64,000 nt of DNA from Parafrankia irregularis. Lineage in GTDB: Bacteria; Actinomycetota; Actinomycetes; Frankiales; Frankiaceae. The DNA lies in assembly GCF_001536285.1 (NCBI RefSeq), contig NZ_FAOZ01000006.1:124001-188000 (forward strand), written 5' to 3'. Position 1 is the first letter of the stretch, and every line of letters begins with the position of its first letter. This document shows, piece after piece, positions 38,831 to 47,333 of this stretch. Made by a program: the position numbers and the translations under genes. Under the pieces are notes generated by a model that ran no database searches, was not told the DNA's origin, and saw nothing but the letters and a program-made list of their open reading frames with translations.

Positions 38831-39483
38831 CGACGCGCGTGCTGGTGGCAGACGACCAAGATCTGGTGCGCACCGGCCTGTCGATGATCCTTGACGCCCA
38901 GCCCGACATCGAGGTCGTCGGCCAAGCCGCCGACGGCAAGGCCGCCGTCGAGCTGGCGCATCGGCTCCGCCCCGACGTGTGCCTGGTCGACATTCGGATG
39001 CCCGGGCTGGACGGCATCGAGGTGACCGAGCTCCTCGCAGGGCGGGGCGTCGTGGACCCCATCGCGGTGGTGGTGATCACGACGTTCGACCTGGACGAGT
39101 ACGTCCACGGCGCGCTTCGGGCCGGAGCCCGAGGATTTCTCCTCAAGGATGCCGGGCCGGAGTTGCTGGTGCAGGCTGTCCATGCCGCTGCCGTCGGCGA
39201 TGCCCTGATCGCGCCGAACATCACCCGCAGGCTGCTGGCGACCCTTGCCGCGGGGGCCTCATCGAAACGCCGTACCCAACCGATCGAGCCGCTCACCCAA
39301 CGCGAGGAGGAGGTGCTGAAACTGGTCGCTGTCGGCCGCACGAACGCGGAGATCGCCGCCGAGCTGTTCATCAGCTTGACGACCGCCAAGACCCACGTCG
39401 CGAACCTGCTGGCCAAGATCGGCGCCCGGAACAGGGTCGAGATCGCGATGTGGGCCTACGACACCGGCCGGGTGGGGCACTGA
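38827..39483 (+). CDS. NarL/FixJ-family response regulator
   Basis: 218 residues. Receiver: VLVADDQDLVRTGL, phospho-acceptor Asp 55 in VCLVDIRMPGLDG, VVITTFDLDEYV and LLKDAGPE. C-terminal LuxR-type helix-turn-helix: LTQREEEVLKLVAVGRTNAE then SLTTAKTHVANLLAKI. Pairs with the upstream kinase (4-base overlap). The genes immediately downstream, a small membrane protein and a remnant, are plausible targets. Confidence 0.93.
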   Translation: MTTRVLVADDQDLVRTGLSMILDAQPDIEVVGQAADGKAAVELAHRLRPDVCLVDIRMPGLDGIEVTELLAGRGVVDPIAVVVITTFDLDEYVHGALRAGARGFLLKDAGPELLVQAVHAAAVGDALIAPNITRRLLATLAAGASSKRRTQPIEPLTQREEEVLKLVAVGRTNAEIAAELFISLTTAKTHVANLLAKIGARNRVEIAMWAYDTGRVGH

Positions 39484-39726
39484 ACCGAACCTGACGTACA
39501 TGCACGACGACTGGTCCCGGCCGGGGCGACCGAGGCCCACGACGAGCGCAGCGCCTTCGTCACCATCTGTCCGGTGCAGGGACAGCGCGGCAGCGGCGGA
39601 TCAGCCGAAAGCACGAGAGAGAGACCATCTCATCGGCCAGGCGAACTCCGGCCTCCGGGCCGGTGTGCCCGCCACCGGGCTCAGCGATCGTGGACGTACC
39701 GATCCTCACCAACGGCGGAGCCCATG

Positions 39727-40206
39727 ATGAGAACGCGTCAACCCACCACCACACTGGAAGACCAGCCGATCCCGGTGAGAGCAAAGCTCGCCGCGGCGTG
39801 GACCAGCCTCATGTTCCTGTACGCCTACGTGGACATTCTCAACTTCTTCACGCCCGGCGTCGTCGAAGACATCCTCGACGGAAAGGTCTTCGAGTTCGAC
39901 CTCTCCCAGACCTTTTCGACCACGGCGCTGACTCTAATGGCCATCCCGATCCTCATGGTCGTGCTGTCGATGACGCTGCCCGCCCGGGCGACCCGCATCA
40001 CGAACCTCATCGTGGCCTCGCTCTACGTTCCCGTCACGGCATTCAACGCGGTGGGCGAGTCCTGGCTGTGCTTTTACGGCCTCGGCATCGTACTGGAACT
40101 GATCCTGCTCGCCTTCATCATGCGGTACGCCTGGACCTGGCCCCGCACCGCACCGTCGGCGACCAGCCCGGACCGTGAAACCGTTCGCGCCCAGCAGCAG
40201 GCGTGA
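39727..40206 (+). CDS. Small four-helix membrane protein (DUF6326-like)
   Basis: 159 residues with four hydrophobic segments. The beginning, IPVRAKLAAAWTSLMFLYAY followed by VDILNFF, matches my memory of the DUF6326 family, whose function is unknown. ATG 39727 has GGAG 6 bases upstream; ATG 39724 is three bases earlier. Codon use is less GC-biased than in core genes. A broken frame starts at its stop codon. Confidence 0.7.
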   Translation: MRTRQPTTTLEDQPIPVRAKLAAAWTSLMFLYAYVDILNFFTPGVVEDILDGKVFEFDLSQTFSTTALTLMAIPILMVVLSMTLPARATRITNLIVASLYVPVTAFNAVGESWLCFYGLGIVLELILLAFIMRYAWTWPRTAPSATSPDRETVRAQQQA

Positions 40207-40280
40207 ACCCAGGAACGGTCCCCGTCCTGTTCGGAGCCATCTACCTCGGTGCGGCGGTGTGGGCCTCTCGTGGCGGTGGG
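40203..40280 (+). pseudogene. Remnant of a membrane-protein gene coupled to the DUF6326-like gene
   Basis: GTG 40203 overlaps the preceding stop (GTGA) and reads MNPGTVPVLFGAIYLGAAVW, a convincing membrane-helix start. After about 25 codons the frame turns into Pro/Arg/Ser-rich nonsense and runs into the next gene. It looks like a gene cut off soon after its start. Confidence 0.35.
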
Positions 40281-40644
40281 ACACCAACTACCAGCACTGG
40301 GACGTTGCCCCCCCGTTGCCCCCCTCCGCCGGCGTTGCGCGGGGTGCCCTGGTTCGGAGGGTTCGGGAGTGCCGCGGCTTCGAGAACGCTCTCCGGGTGT
40401 TGTTCGCTGCCCGCGCCCGGGTTCGTGGGTGGGTCCCGTCCAGCGTCAGCCGGCACTGCCTTGCTTCCGCTCCACCGCCCAGCAGGTCCTGTCAGACGCG
40501 ATCACGATCAGTCCTGCCGCAGTCGCCAGGATGACGCGTCCGGCCACGGCGGGTGTACCTCTGACAGACTGGCGGCGCCGCGGGACCGGTCACGAGCTGG
40601 TCACGTAGACGGACCGTCAGGGCGTGTTCATCGGGGGGACAACC
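40281..40644. other. Non-coding stretch
   Basis: About 360 bases with no supported gene. It contains two CGTTGCCCCCC-type words near 40302-40322. No RNA structure was recognised. Confidence 0.4.
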
Positions 40645-41559
40645 ATGATCGACGCAGTGCAGGTGCTGTGGTCACCGGCCGGGCAGAACCTGCCCTCGCT
40701 GGGTGGTCGGGAACTGGTTGATGTGACCGACGGCGACACGCCGAACGTCCGCATGCCGATCCGCATGCTGTCGGTCGACACGCCGGAGGTGACCGCTCGT
40801 TCCGCGGAGCGGGCCCAGGCCATCGATCAGGAGTTCCTACAGCTCGCGGGATGGATCAAGGACGGCCACGCGCCGATCTCCCCGGGCCTGGCGGCCTTCC
40901 TGCTGCCGAAGCTGGAGACCGGCACCGCCGGCACCCTCCATTTCGCGCAGGGCAAGGAAGCCTCGGCCTTCGCGAAGCAGAACATCGAGAAGCGGCTGAC
41001 CAAGCCGAACGGCAGCAAGCGCAACCTGTTCATCCGCGCCGCGCAACCGCCCTTCGACACCAACAGCCGACTCCTGGCCTACGTCGCTCCCGACTACACC
41101 GAGGCCGAACGGCGCAACCTCACCCGCGAGCAGCGTGCCACCTTCAACCTGGACCTCATCGCGGCCGGATGGGCCGCCCCGTTCGTGATCTATCCGTCCA
41201 TCCCCGGCGAGCTCGATCTGCCACTGCTCCTGGAGGCAGCCACGGCGGCGGCCGACCCGCAGGCCCCCAAGGGCATCTGGGCCAACCCGCACACCCTGCT
41301 GGCCTACGAGTACCGAGCCGTCGAGAAGCTCCACCGCGTCACGAAGAAGAAGGTCGACGGCGAGTCGCTGCGCGCCGGTGAGGCGACCTCCTGGCGCGAA
41401 CGCTACTGCGCCGACATGCGCACTCGTCAGCTCCACGGGCCGGAGGACTACTTCACCATCCCGCCGCAGTACCGCCTGTGGTTCTGGCCGAACGACGTGA
41501 CCGAGGCCATCGGGCGGCTCAACCTGGTTCCAGCGCCGCGACTGGTCGGCGCGGGATGA
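40645..41559 (+). CDS. Staphylococcal-nuclease-like (thermonuclease) protein
   Basis: 304 residues. The N-terminal part shows the SNase pattern LVDVTDGDTPNVRMPIRMLS with VDTPEVT, and later SRLLAYVAPDYTE and NLDLIAAGWAAPFV, where nucleases have the second half of the OB fold. The fold is stretched by an insertion at about residues 65-130 compared with a 150-residue thermonuclease. The C-terminal ~110 residues are unrecognised. No signal peptide is visible, so it is probably cytoplasmic. ATG 40645 has GGGGGG 6 bases upstream. Activity is uncertain because the catalytic Arg/Glu residues cannot be aligned confidently. Confidence 0.6.
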   Translation: MIDAVQVLWSPAGQNLPSLGGRELVDVTDGDTPNVRMPIRMLSVDTPEVTARSAERAQAIDQEFLQLAGWIKDGHAPISPGLAAFLLPKLETGTAGTLHFAQGKEASAFAKQNIEKRLTKPNGSKRNLFIRAAQPPFDTNSRLLAYVAPDYTEAERRNLTREQRATFNLDLIAAGWAAPFVIYPSIPGELDLPLLLEAATAAADPQAPKGIWANPHTLLAYEYRAVEKLHRVTKKKVDGESLRAGEATSWRERYCADMRTRQLHGPEDYFTIPPQYRLWFWPNDVTEAIGRLNLVPAPRLVGAG

Positions 41560-41686
41560 AGCCCGCGGTTTCCACGCACCGCCCGCTTCGCCCCGGGCAG
41601 CGCCAGGAGGTTGTTCGTCGGCACACCGTCGGCGCGGTTTCCACCAAGAAGGGGCAAATACCGCGCAGAGTTACCTGACGGTCGAC

Positions 41687-41734
41687 AAGAGGTGAGGATT
41701 TCGGTTGTTCAAGCAGCCGAAATCCTCACCTCTT
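41687..41734. terminator. 18-bp perfect hairpin between convergent genes
   Basis: AAGAGGTGAGGATTTCGG (41687-41704) pairs exactly with 41717-41734; the loop is 12 bases. A short T-rich stretch (TCTTTCTC) ends the plus-strand side. It lies between the stops of the nuclease-like gene (plus) and nudC (minus) and could end both transcripts. Confidence 0.75.
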
Positions 41735-41816
41735 TCTCGGGAGCAGCGGCAGCGACGACCCGGAGCTCGGGATTCTGCGATGGGCTCCCCGACCCGATCC
41801 GGAACGACGAGCATCC

Positions 41817-42833
41817 TCAACTGTTCGAGTCGCGGGGGTGCGGCTGCGCCGGGACGCCGGAGGCCGTGCGGGCCAGAGCCCAGGCGTCGATCATGGTCCG
41901 GGCGATGGACAGGCGGCCGGGCAGGTGCAGCTGGCCGTCCGCGGTGGTGCCCACGGCGGGCCAGGCGGTGCGGGCCAGGGCCGGGCGCAGCTCATCCAGG
42001 GTGACCCACTGTGCTTCGACGATCTCGTCGTCGTCCAGGCGCAGCGGCGCCTCAGGGTCCGCGACGGCCTGGAACCCGATCATGAGGGATCGTGGGAAGG
42101 GCCAGGTCTGGCTGCCCAGGTAGCCGATGTCGCGGACGGCCACCCCGACCTCCTCGGCCATCTCGCGGGCGACGCAGGCCTCCAGTGACTCCCCGGCCTC
42201 GACGAAACCGGCCAGCACCGAGAAGCGGCCGACGGGCCAGACCCGCTGGCGGGCCAGCAGAACCCGGTCCGCGCCGTCGTGCACCAGGCAGATCACGGCC
42301 GGGTCTGTGCGCGGGTACTCCTCGTGTTGTTCTGCCTCGCACTTCCGGGCCCAGCCACCGTTGGTGGCGTGGGTGGGTGATCCGTCGCGGGCGCAGAAGC
42401 GGGCCCGGCCGTGCCAGTTCAGCAGGGCGGTCGCAGTGGCCGCCAGAGCTGCGTGCACCGCGGGGAAGTCTGCGCCCGCCGTGAACAGGTCCAGCCAGTG
42501 CACGGGGTCGTCGCCGCCGGAGTCGGCCGCGGACGGGGCTGAGGCTGAGGCTGAGGCTGGGGCCTGCATCCCCCAGTAGACGACGCCGTCGGCCTCCCCG
42601 AGCAGCAGTGCGTCCGGTGGTGGTGCGGCGGCGATCCCCGCCGCGGCGTAGGTGCGCAGCCGGGGCGGGCCGTCGGCCTGGTCGACCGGGAACCGGCCCC
42701 GGTCGTCGGTGACGACGACCTGCGCGGCGGCCCAGCTCGCCTCCCGCCGCGCCGAATCCAGCCGGAGCAGGCCGTCGCGCACGATCGGCGCGCCGGCCAG
42801 GACGGGTGATGCGACCAGTCCGAATCCACTCAC
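41817..42833 (-). CDS. nudC: NAD+ diphosphatase NudC (Nudix hydrolase)
   Basis: 338 residues. The Nudix box is complete (GFVEAGESLEACVAREMAEE, then VGV) and is followed by SQTWPFPRSLMIGF, the NudC family motif for NAD(H) binding. NudC cleaves NADH/NAD and removes NAD caps from RNA. The zinc ribbon is half lost: the two CxxC pairs read CARD and CEAE, leaving two of four Cys. A short Ala/Ser repeat lies near residue 95. GTG 42833 is the first codon consistent with the N-terminus; its ribosome site is weak. Confidence 0.9.
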   Translation of the reverse strand: MSGFGLVASPVLAGAPIVRDGLLRLDSARREASWAAAQVVVTDDRGRFPVDQADGPPRLRTYAAAGIAAAPPPDALLLGEADGVVYWGMQAPASASASAPSAADSGGDDPVHWLDLFTAGADFPAVHAALAATATALLNWHGRARFCARDGSPTHATNGGWARKCEAEQHEEYPRTDPAVICLVHDGADRVLLARQRVWPVGRFSVLAGFVEAGESLEACVAREMAEEVGVAVRDIGYLGSQTWPFPRSLMIGFQAVADPEAPLRLDDDEIVEAQWVTLDELRPALARTAWPAVGTTADGQLHLPGRLSIARTMIDAWALARTASGVPAQPHPRDSNS

Positions 42834-42959
42834 CGCACCATCTTGCTCCGTCCACCTTGCTCCGTCTGACCGGGACGACCGGCGCGCCAGCGGGCCGGCC
42901 CGCCGACCGGCGGGCGAGATGTGGCGAGGCGAGGCCGATACCCGGGGCGCTCAGGGGCT

Positions 42960-42990
42960 GCCGGGCGGGGGCGCTGCCGCCCCGCCCGGC
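42960..42990 (-). terminator. GC-rich hairpin after the GMC gene
   Basis: GCCGGGCGGGG (42960-42970) pairs perfectly with CCCCGCCCGGC (42980-42990) across a 9-base loop. It starts 19 bases beyond the stop of the GMC oxidoreductase gene, so it probably ends that transcript. Confidence 0.6.
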
Positions 42991-43009
42991 GTTTCGTGCC
43001 GCGGTGAGC

Positions 43010-44407
43010 TCAGAGCTCGATCAGGTCAGCGGCCCGGCGACCGATCATCATGGTGGCGAGGTTGGTGTTCGCCCGGGTGATCGCCGGCATCACCGACGCG
43101 TCGGCGACCATCAGACCGTCGACGCCACGCACCCGCAGGCGGCGGTCCACCACGGCGGTCGGGTCGTCATCGTCGCCGAGCCGGGCGGTGCCGACCGGGT
43201 GGTTGTAGGTCTCCGCCCGGGCGACGACCTGCTGCTCAAGGTCGTCCGCGCGCCACCACGGGTTGTCGGGGATCGTCACGATGCCGGTCGCGGCGACCCG
43301 GTCGAGCAGGTCCGCGGCGACGCGCACGCCTTCGGCGAGGCTCCGGCGGTCGATCTCCTCGGCGAGGTGGCCCAGGTCGATCGCGGTCCCTTCCGGTGTC
43401 ACCCGCAGGGAGCCGCGGCTGCGCGGGGCCATCAGCCCGACGGCGAACGACACCTCGCCCACCGGCCGGGACATGTCGTAGAGATGCGCGGAGAACGGGA
43501 AGATCTGGATCTCCTCGTGGGGGTCGCCACCGAGGCCGAGGCGCAGCAGCGAACCGCTGACCGGGCGCTCGGCGATCAGGTCCGGGTCGGCCAGGGCGTT
43601 CAGCATCACCCACGGATGGTCCTGCAGATGCTCGCCGACGCCGGGAAGGTCCACCCCGGAGGCGATGAGCAGCTCCGGTGTCCCGAACGCCCCGGCGGAC
43701 AGCACGACGACGTCCGCCGGAAGGACGCGGGTGCCGCTCTCCCCGGCTTCGGTGAGCTCCACGCCGCGCGCCCGCCCGTCGGTGATGACCACCCGGTGGG
43801 CGGTCGTCTCGGCGAGCAGGGTGACCCGCCCGCGCAGCCCCGGCATCACGCCGGCCAGGGTGCCCCAGCGACCTTCGTCGACCCGGTTCGTCGGCCAGGG
43901 GCCGATGCCGAGCGCGCCCGGGGCGTTGTGGTCCGGGGCCTCGGGGTGGCCCGCGGCGAGGCAGGCGGCGGTGAACGCGTCGTCGATCGGACCCGGCTTG
44001 AGCCGCGTCATCACGATCGGGCCGGAGTCGCCGTGGTGGTCGGCGTCGCCGAACTGGAGGTCCGTCTCGTTGGCCCGCAGTGCCGGCAGGCAGTCGGCCC
44101 AGGTCCACCCCTCGCCCCAGGGGTCGAAGTCCCACTGCTGGCCGCGCACCCCGGCACTGGAGTTGACCGAGGAGGAGCCGCCGACGACCTTGCCGCGCAG
44201 CAGCGGAACGCCTTTCGTCGACCGGTAGCCCCAGTCGAGGCTGGCCGGGAAGATGTAGTCGTAGAGCATCTGGCGCGGTGCCGGGCTGCCCGGGTCGATC
44301 CCGCCTTCCACGATTGTCACGTCGGCGCGGTCCGCTATTCCGTCGGCGAGCATTAGCCCGGCGGAACCCGCTCCGACGATGACGACCTTCGGGGTTTTTC
44401 CTGACAT
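43010..44407 (-). CDS. GMC-family FAD oxidoreductase
   Basis: 465 residues. N-terminal FAD-binding motif VVIVGAGSAGLMLADGIADR and VEGG; the second signature region GKVVGGSSSVNSSAGVRG; C-terminal NHPVGTARLG with the catalytic His, and the final ANTNLATMMIGRRAADLI. Members oxidise alcohols such as choline, polyols and aryl or aliphatic alcohols to aldehydes. An aldehyde dehydrogenase under a near-identical operator at 60.6 kb could take the product onward. The palindrome at 44453-44469 lies 46 bases upstream. The substrate is not deducible. Confidence 0.9.
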   Translation of the reverse strand: MSGKTPKVVIVGAGSAGLMLADGIADRADVTIVEGGIDPGSPAPRQMLYDYIFPASLDWGYRSTKGVPLLRGKVVGGSSSVNSSAGVRGQQWDFDPWGEGWTWADCLPALRANETDLQFGDADHHGDSGPIVMTRLKPGPIDDAFTAACLAAGHPEAPDHNAPGALGIGPWPTNRVDEGRWGTLAGVMPGLRGRVTLLAETTAHRVVITDGRARGVELTEAGESGTRVLPADVVVLSAGAFGTPELLIASGVDLPGVGEHLQDHPWVMLNALADPDLIAERPVSGSLLRLGLGGDPHEEIQIFPFSAHLYDMSRPVGEVSFAVGLMAPRSRGSLRVTPEGTAIDLGHLAEEIDRRSLAEGVRVAADLLDRVAATGIVTIPDNPWWRADDLEQQVVARAETYNHPVGTARLGDDDDPTAVVDRRLRVRGVDGLMVADASVMPAITRANTNLATMMIGRRAADLIEL

Positions 44408-44452
44408 GGCGAGCGGCCTTCCTCGGGTCCCGACCTGACGGAATCCTGAACA

Positions 44453-44469
44453 TGGGATATCAGATCTTA
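44453..44469. promoter_or_regulatory. Palindromic operator upstream of the GMC gene
   Basis: TGGGATATCAGATCTTA matches the reverse complement of the site at 60610-60626 (TGAGATATCAGATCTCA) at 15 of 17 positions. A possible -10 hexamer TAAGAT overlaps one end on the minus strand. Likely bound by the cluster's GntR/FCD regulator. Confidence 0.6.
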
Positions 44470-44662
44470 TTTACCCGGATTCCGCCACAGGCCCTCAGTT
44501 GGGACGTATACGGATGTGTGGCGGATCCGGTAAAGCGATGTCTCCCTCTGGTGCCAGGCCGATGAATCGCGGCCCGGGCGGTGATTTATCGACGCTCAGT
44601 ACACACTCGATCGTGCGACGGACGCACGCGGGGTGAGGTGAGGCGGGATGAAAGAACGGCGG

Positions 44663-45673
44663 TCAGTCCTGGACGAGGCCGAGCAGTCGGGCGGCGTTGT
44701 CGCCCATGATGCCGTCCAGCTTCTCCTGCGCGATCCTCGGCAGCCCGAGCCGGTCGGCCTGTTCGTTCACGCCGAGAACCTTGTCCTTCAGCTTGACCGG
44801 ATCGTAGAGAAATCCCGGGTAGTCGCTGCCGAAAAGCAGCTTCTCCAGCGGGACGAAGAACTGCTCACAATGGATGAGGAAACGGTAGAACTCCTCGTCC
44901 GTCACGGTGGCGATGTGGTACGAGATATCGGTGTGGAAGTTCGGGTGCTTCGTGAGCATGAACAGCGCCTCGTCGATCCACGGAATCCCACAGTGCGCGA
45001 TGATCACCCGCAGGTCGCGGAACTCCCGGCCGACGTCGTCGAGCATCGCCGGGCGGGCGTAGTCCATCCGCGCGTCGATACGGGTGGATCCCGCCTGGTG
45101 GACCATCACCGGAATGCCGAGGTCGGCGGCGGCGGCGAAGACCGGGAAGGCGATCTCCCGGTCCTGCGGTGACCAGTGCTGGTACATCGGGTAGAGCTTC
45201 ACCCCGGACAGCCCGAGCTCCTCGACCGATCGCCGCAGCTCGGCGACCGCCGCCCGGGGCCCCCGGTAGGCCGGGTTCACCGACGCGAAGCCGATGAAGC
45301 GCTCCGGGTCGGAACGGACCACCGCCGCGATGTAGTCGTTGCACTTCTCCGGGCTCGGCGGGCCGGGCACGTCGGTGATCCCGTAGGTGTCCACCGTCCC
45401 GATCAGCTCGCCGTCGAGGAACTGCGGCGAGACGCCGAGAACGATCATCTTGTCGAAGCCGGGGTGGTCCCGGACGCTCTCCGCCGGCCCGATCACCGGC
45501 CAGCCGGCCCGGGAGTACCCGCTGTCCTCCCACTCCTGCTCGGTCGGCATCCGGTGCGAGGGGACCTTGCCGAGGCTGCGGTAGATGCACAGCGAGCCCT
45601 CACGGCCGTAGTCCGTGTTGAACTCGTGGTCCTCGGCCAGGCTCAGGATGTGCGTGTGCGCGTCGATAATCAT
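44663..45673 (-). CDS. Amidohydrolase 2 family (ACMSD/resorcylate decarboxylase-like)
   Basis: 336 residues. Metal ligands are in place: HTHIL (HxH) at the N-terminus, VMVHQAGSTR, IIAHCGIPWIDEA and the final Asp in LLFGSDYPGF. This family includes aminocarboxymuconate-semialdehyde decarboxylase, gamma-resorcylate decarboxylase and several lactone or ring-opening hydrolases. ATG 45673 starts exactly at the conserved MIIDAHTH. An upstream extension in the same frame is low-complexity and unconserved. Gaps of 255 bases (to GMC) and 100 bases (to the next amidohydrolase) separate it from its same-strand neighbours. Confidence 0.85.
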   Translation of the reverse strand: MIIDAHTHILSLAEDHEFNTDYGREGSLCIYRSLGKVPSHRMPTEQEWEDSGYSRAGWPVIGPAESVRDHPGFDKMIVLGVSPQFLDGELIGTVDTYGITDVPGPPSPEKCNDYIAAVVRSDPERFIGFASVNPAYRGPRAAVAELRRSVEELGLSGVKLYPMYQHWSPQDREIAFPVFAAAADLGIPVMVHQAGSTRIDARMDYARPAMLDDVGREFRDLRVIIAHCGIPWIDEALFMLTKHPNFHTDISYHIATVTDEEFYRFLIHCEQFFVPLEKLLFGSDYPGFLYDPVKLKDKVLGVNEQADRLGLPRIAQEKLDGIMGDNAARLLGLVQD

Positions 45674-45773
45674 GTCGTTCGGTGTCCGTTCTGGGTGCTC
45701 GGCACCCGGTCCGGGGTGGTTCGGCGGCTGGAAGCGGCCCGCAGGCTGGAACGGCCTGGAGGCTGGAAGCGGC

Positions 45774-47333
45774 CTAGAGGCGGCGGGCGTTGTAGACCGA
45801 TGCCGGTTCGTGCCGCGTCTCGTACCAGGGCCGGTAGAAGTCCAGGACGTACGGCTCGACCTCGGCGCCCAGCGCCGCCCAGCGCCGCTCGTCCGCGGTC
45901 GGCCGGTACAGGCGCCGCTCACCCACCTCGGCGAGCCGGTCCGCGAGCGCGTCCTCGTCGACGACGGTGACCCGGCCGCCGGCCATGACGACCTTGCCGT
46001 GGATGAGCACGGTGTCGATGTCCGCGGCGCTCGCCCGGTCGACGAGGACGTCCAGCACCGGGGTGGAGTCGTACCGGCCGGGCGGGAACAGCATGCGCCG
46101 GGTGTCGACGACCAGCAGGTCCGCGAACGTCCCGGGCGCCAGCCGTCCGACCTTGCCCTCCATCCGCAGCGCCCGGGAGCCGTTCTCGCCGGCCGCGCGC
46201 AGCACGCCCGCCGAGTCGAGGCGGATCTCGTCGAACACCCGTGGGTCGCGCGCCAGCATGGTGGCCAGCCGCAGTTCGGCGAAGAAGTCCTCCCGGTCGG
46301 TGAACGAGATCCCGTCGGTGCCGAACGCGAGCCGCCCGCCGCTGGCGAGGATGTCGCGGGCTCGGCAGATACCGGACGACAGCCGCAGGTTCGAGCCGGG
46401 GTTGTTCGAGGCGACCGCGCCGGAGTCGGCGAAGATCCGCAGCTCGTCGTCGGTCACCCAGACGAAGTGCGCGCAGACCAGGTCCGGGCCGAGCACTCCG
46501 AGGTCGGCGAGCCGTTCCAGCGCGGGGCGGCCGTGCGTGCGGACGTTCCACAGCGCCTCGGAGCGGGTCTCCAGCACATGTGAGGTGATCCCGGTGCCGT
46601 AGTGGTCGGCGGCGGCGCGGCAGCGGCGGTAGAGCTCGTCCGAGCAGGCCGGCGTCCAGTCCGGCGCGAGCAGCACCCGGATCCGGTCGCCCCGGCCGTC
46701 CCAGCGGCGGACCAGCCGGTCGTAGCTGGCCATCACGTCGTCGACCGGCCAGGCGTAGCCCATGGGCGACTGGCGCACCCGGGTGGCGAGATCCGCCGGC
46801 AGCCGGGCGAGGAAGGCCTCGTCCGGTTCGTGGACGTAGGTGTTCTGGTCCCGGCTGACCAGGCCGAACGCGACCCGGAAGCCGATCTCGTCGTAGACGG
46901 AGAGCGCGACCTCGGCACCGAAGTCGGGCATGGCCGGGCGGCCGTAGAACATGTCGACGGCGCCGGTCTGCCCGCCTTTGATCGCCTGGACCAGCCCCCA
47001 GCGCAGGACGGTGGCCAGGTCCTCGGTGTCCATCGGGCCGTACGAGGAGTGGATGTGCACGTTGGCCCGCTCGAAGATCAGTTGGTACAGGCCGGGGCCG
47101 GCGGCGAGCTCCGAGTGGTAGTGGCAGTTGATGAAGCCGGGCATGACGAGGTGGTCACGGGAGCCGATGACCCGGTCGAACGGGCCGCGGGCGGCCAGCT
47201 GCTCCCGCGGGCCCACGGCGACGATGGTGGAGCCCTCGACGATGACGGCCCCGTCGGGGATCAGCGTCTGCTCGTCGAGCGCGACCACCGGGTCGCCGAC
47301 GACCAGGATCCGCTCAGCCGGCTGCGATGTCAT
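45774..47333 (-). CDS. Atz/Trz-family amidohydrolase (chlorohydrolase/deaminase-like)
   Basis: 519 residues. Ligand set of the subtype III amidohydrolases: MPGFINCHYHSE (HxH), ITSHVLETRSEA, VCAHFVWVTDDE and LAFGTDGISF (Asp). An N-terminal composite beta domain (ILVVGDPVVALDEQ) and a C-terminal return (GTFADLLVVDTRRM) complete the fold. Relatives deaminate or dechlorinate triazines, guanine, cytosine and S-adenosylhomocysteine. The C-terminus is about 60 residues longer than usual (VGERRLYRPTADERRWAALG onward). ATG 47333 has GGAAGGGG upstream and lies within the last 20 bases of the upstream gene. Confidence 0.87.
   Translation of the reverse strand: MTSQPAERILVVGDPVVALDEQTLIPDGAVIVEGSTIVAVGPREQLAARGPFDRVIGSRDHLVMPGFINCHYHSELAAGPGLYQLIFERANVHIHSSYGPMDTEDLATVLRWGLVQAIKGGQTGAVDMFYGRPAMPDFGAEVALSVYDEIGFRVAFGLVSRDQNTYVHEPDEAFLARLPADLATRVRQSPMGYAWPVDDVMASYDRLVRRWDGRGDRIRVLLAPDWTPACSDELYRRCRAAADHYGTGITSHVLETRSEALWNVRTHGRPALERLADLGVLGPDLVCAHFVWVTDDELRIFADSGAVASNNPGSNLRLSSGICRARDILASGGRLAFGTDGISFTDREDFFAELRLATMLARDPRVFDEIRLDSAGVLRAAGENGSRALRMEGKVGRLAPGTFADLLVVDTRRMLFPPGRYDSTPVLDVLVDRASAADIDTVLIHGKVVMAGGRVTVVDEDALADRLAEVGERRLYRPTADERRWAALGAEVEPYVLDFYRPWYETRHEPASVYNARRL

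Noticed and set aside
37353-41816. Attachment-site duplicate of the tRNA 3' end
   Set aside because: No second copy of the TTCGAATCCCACC-type sequence was found by eye up to nudC, and no integrase gene is present.
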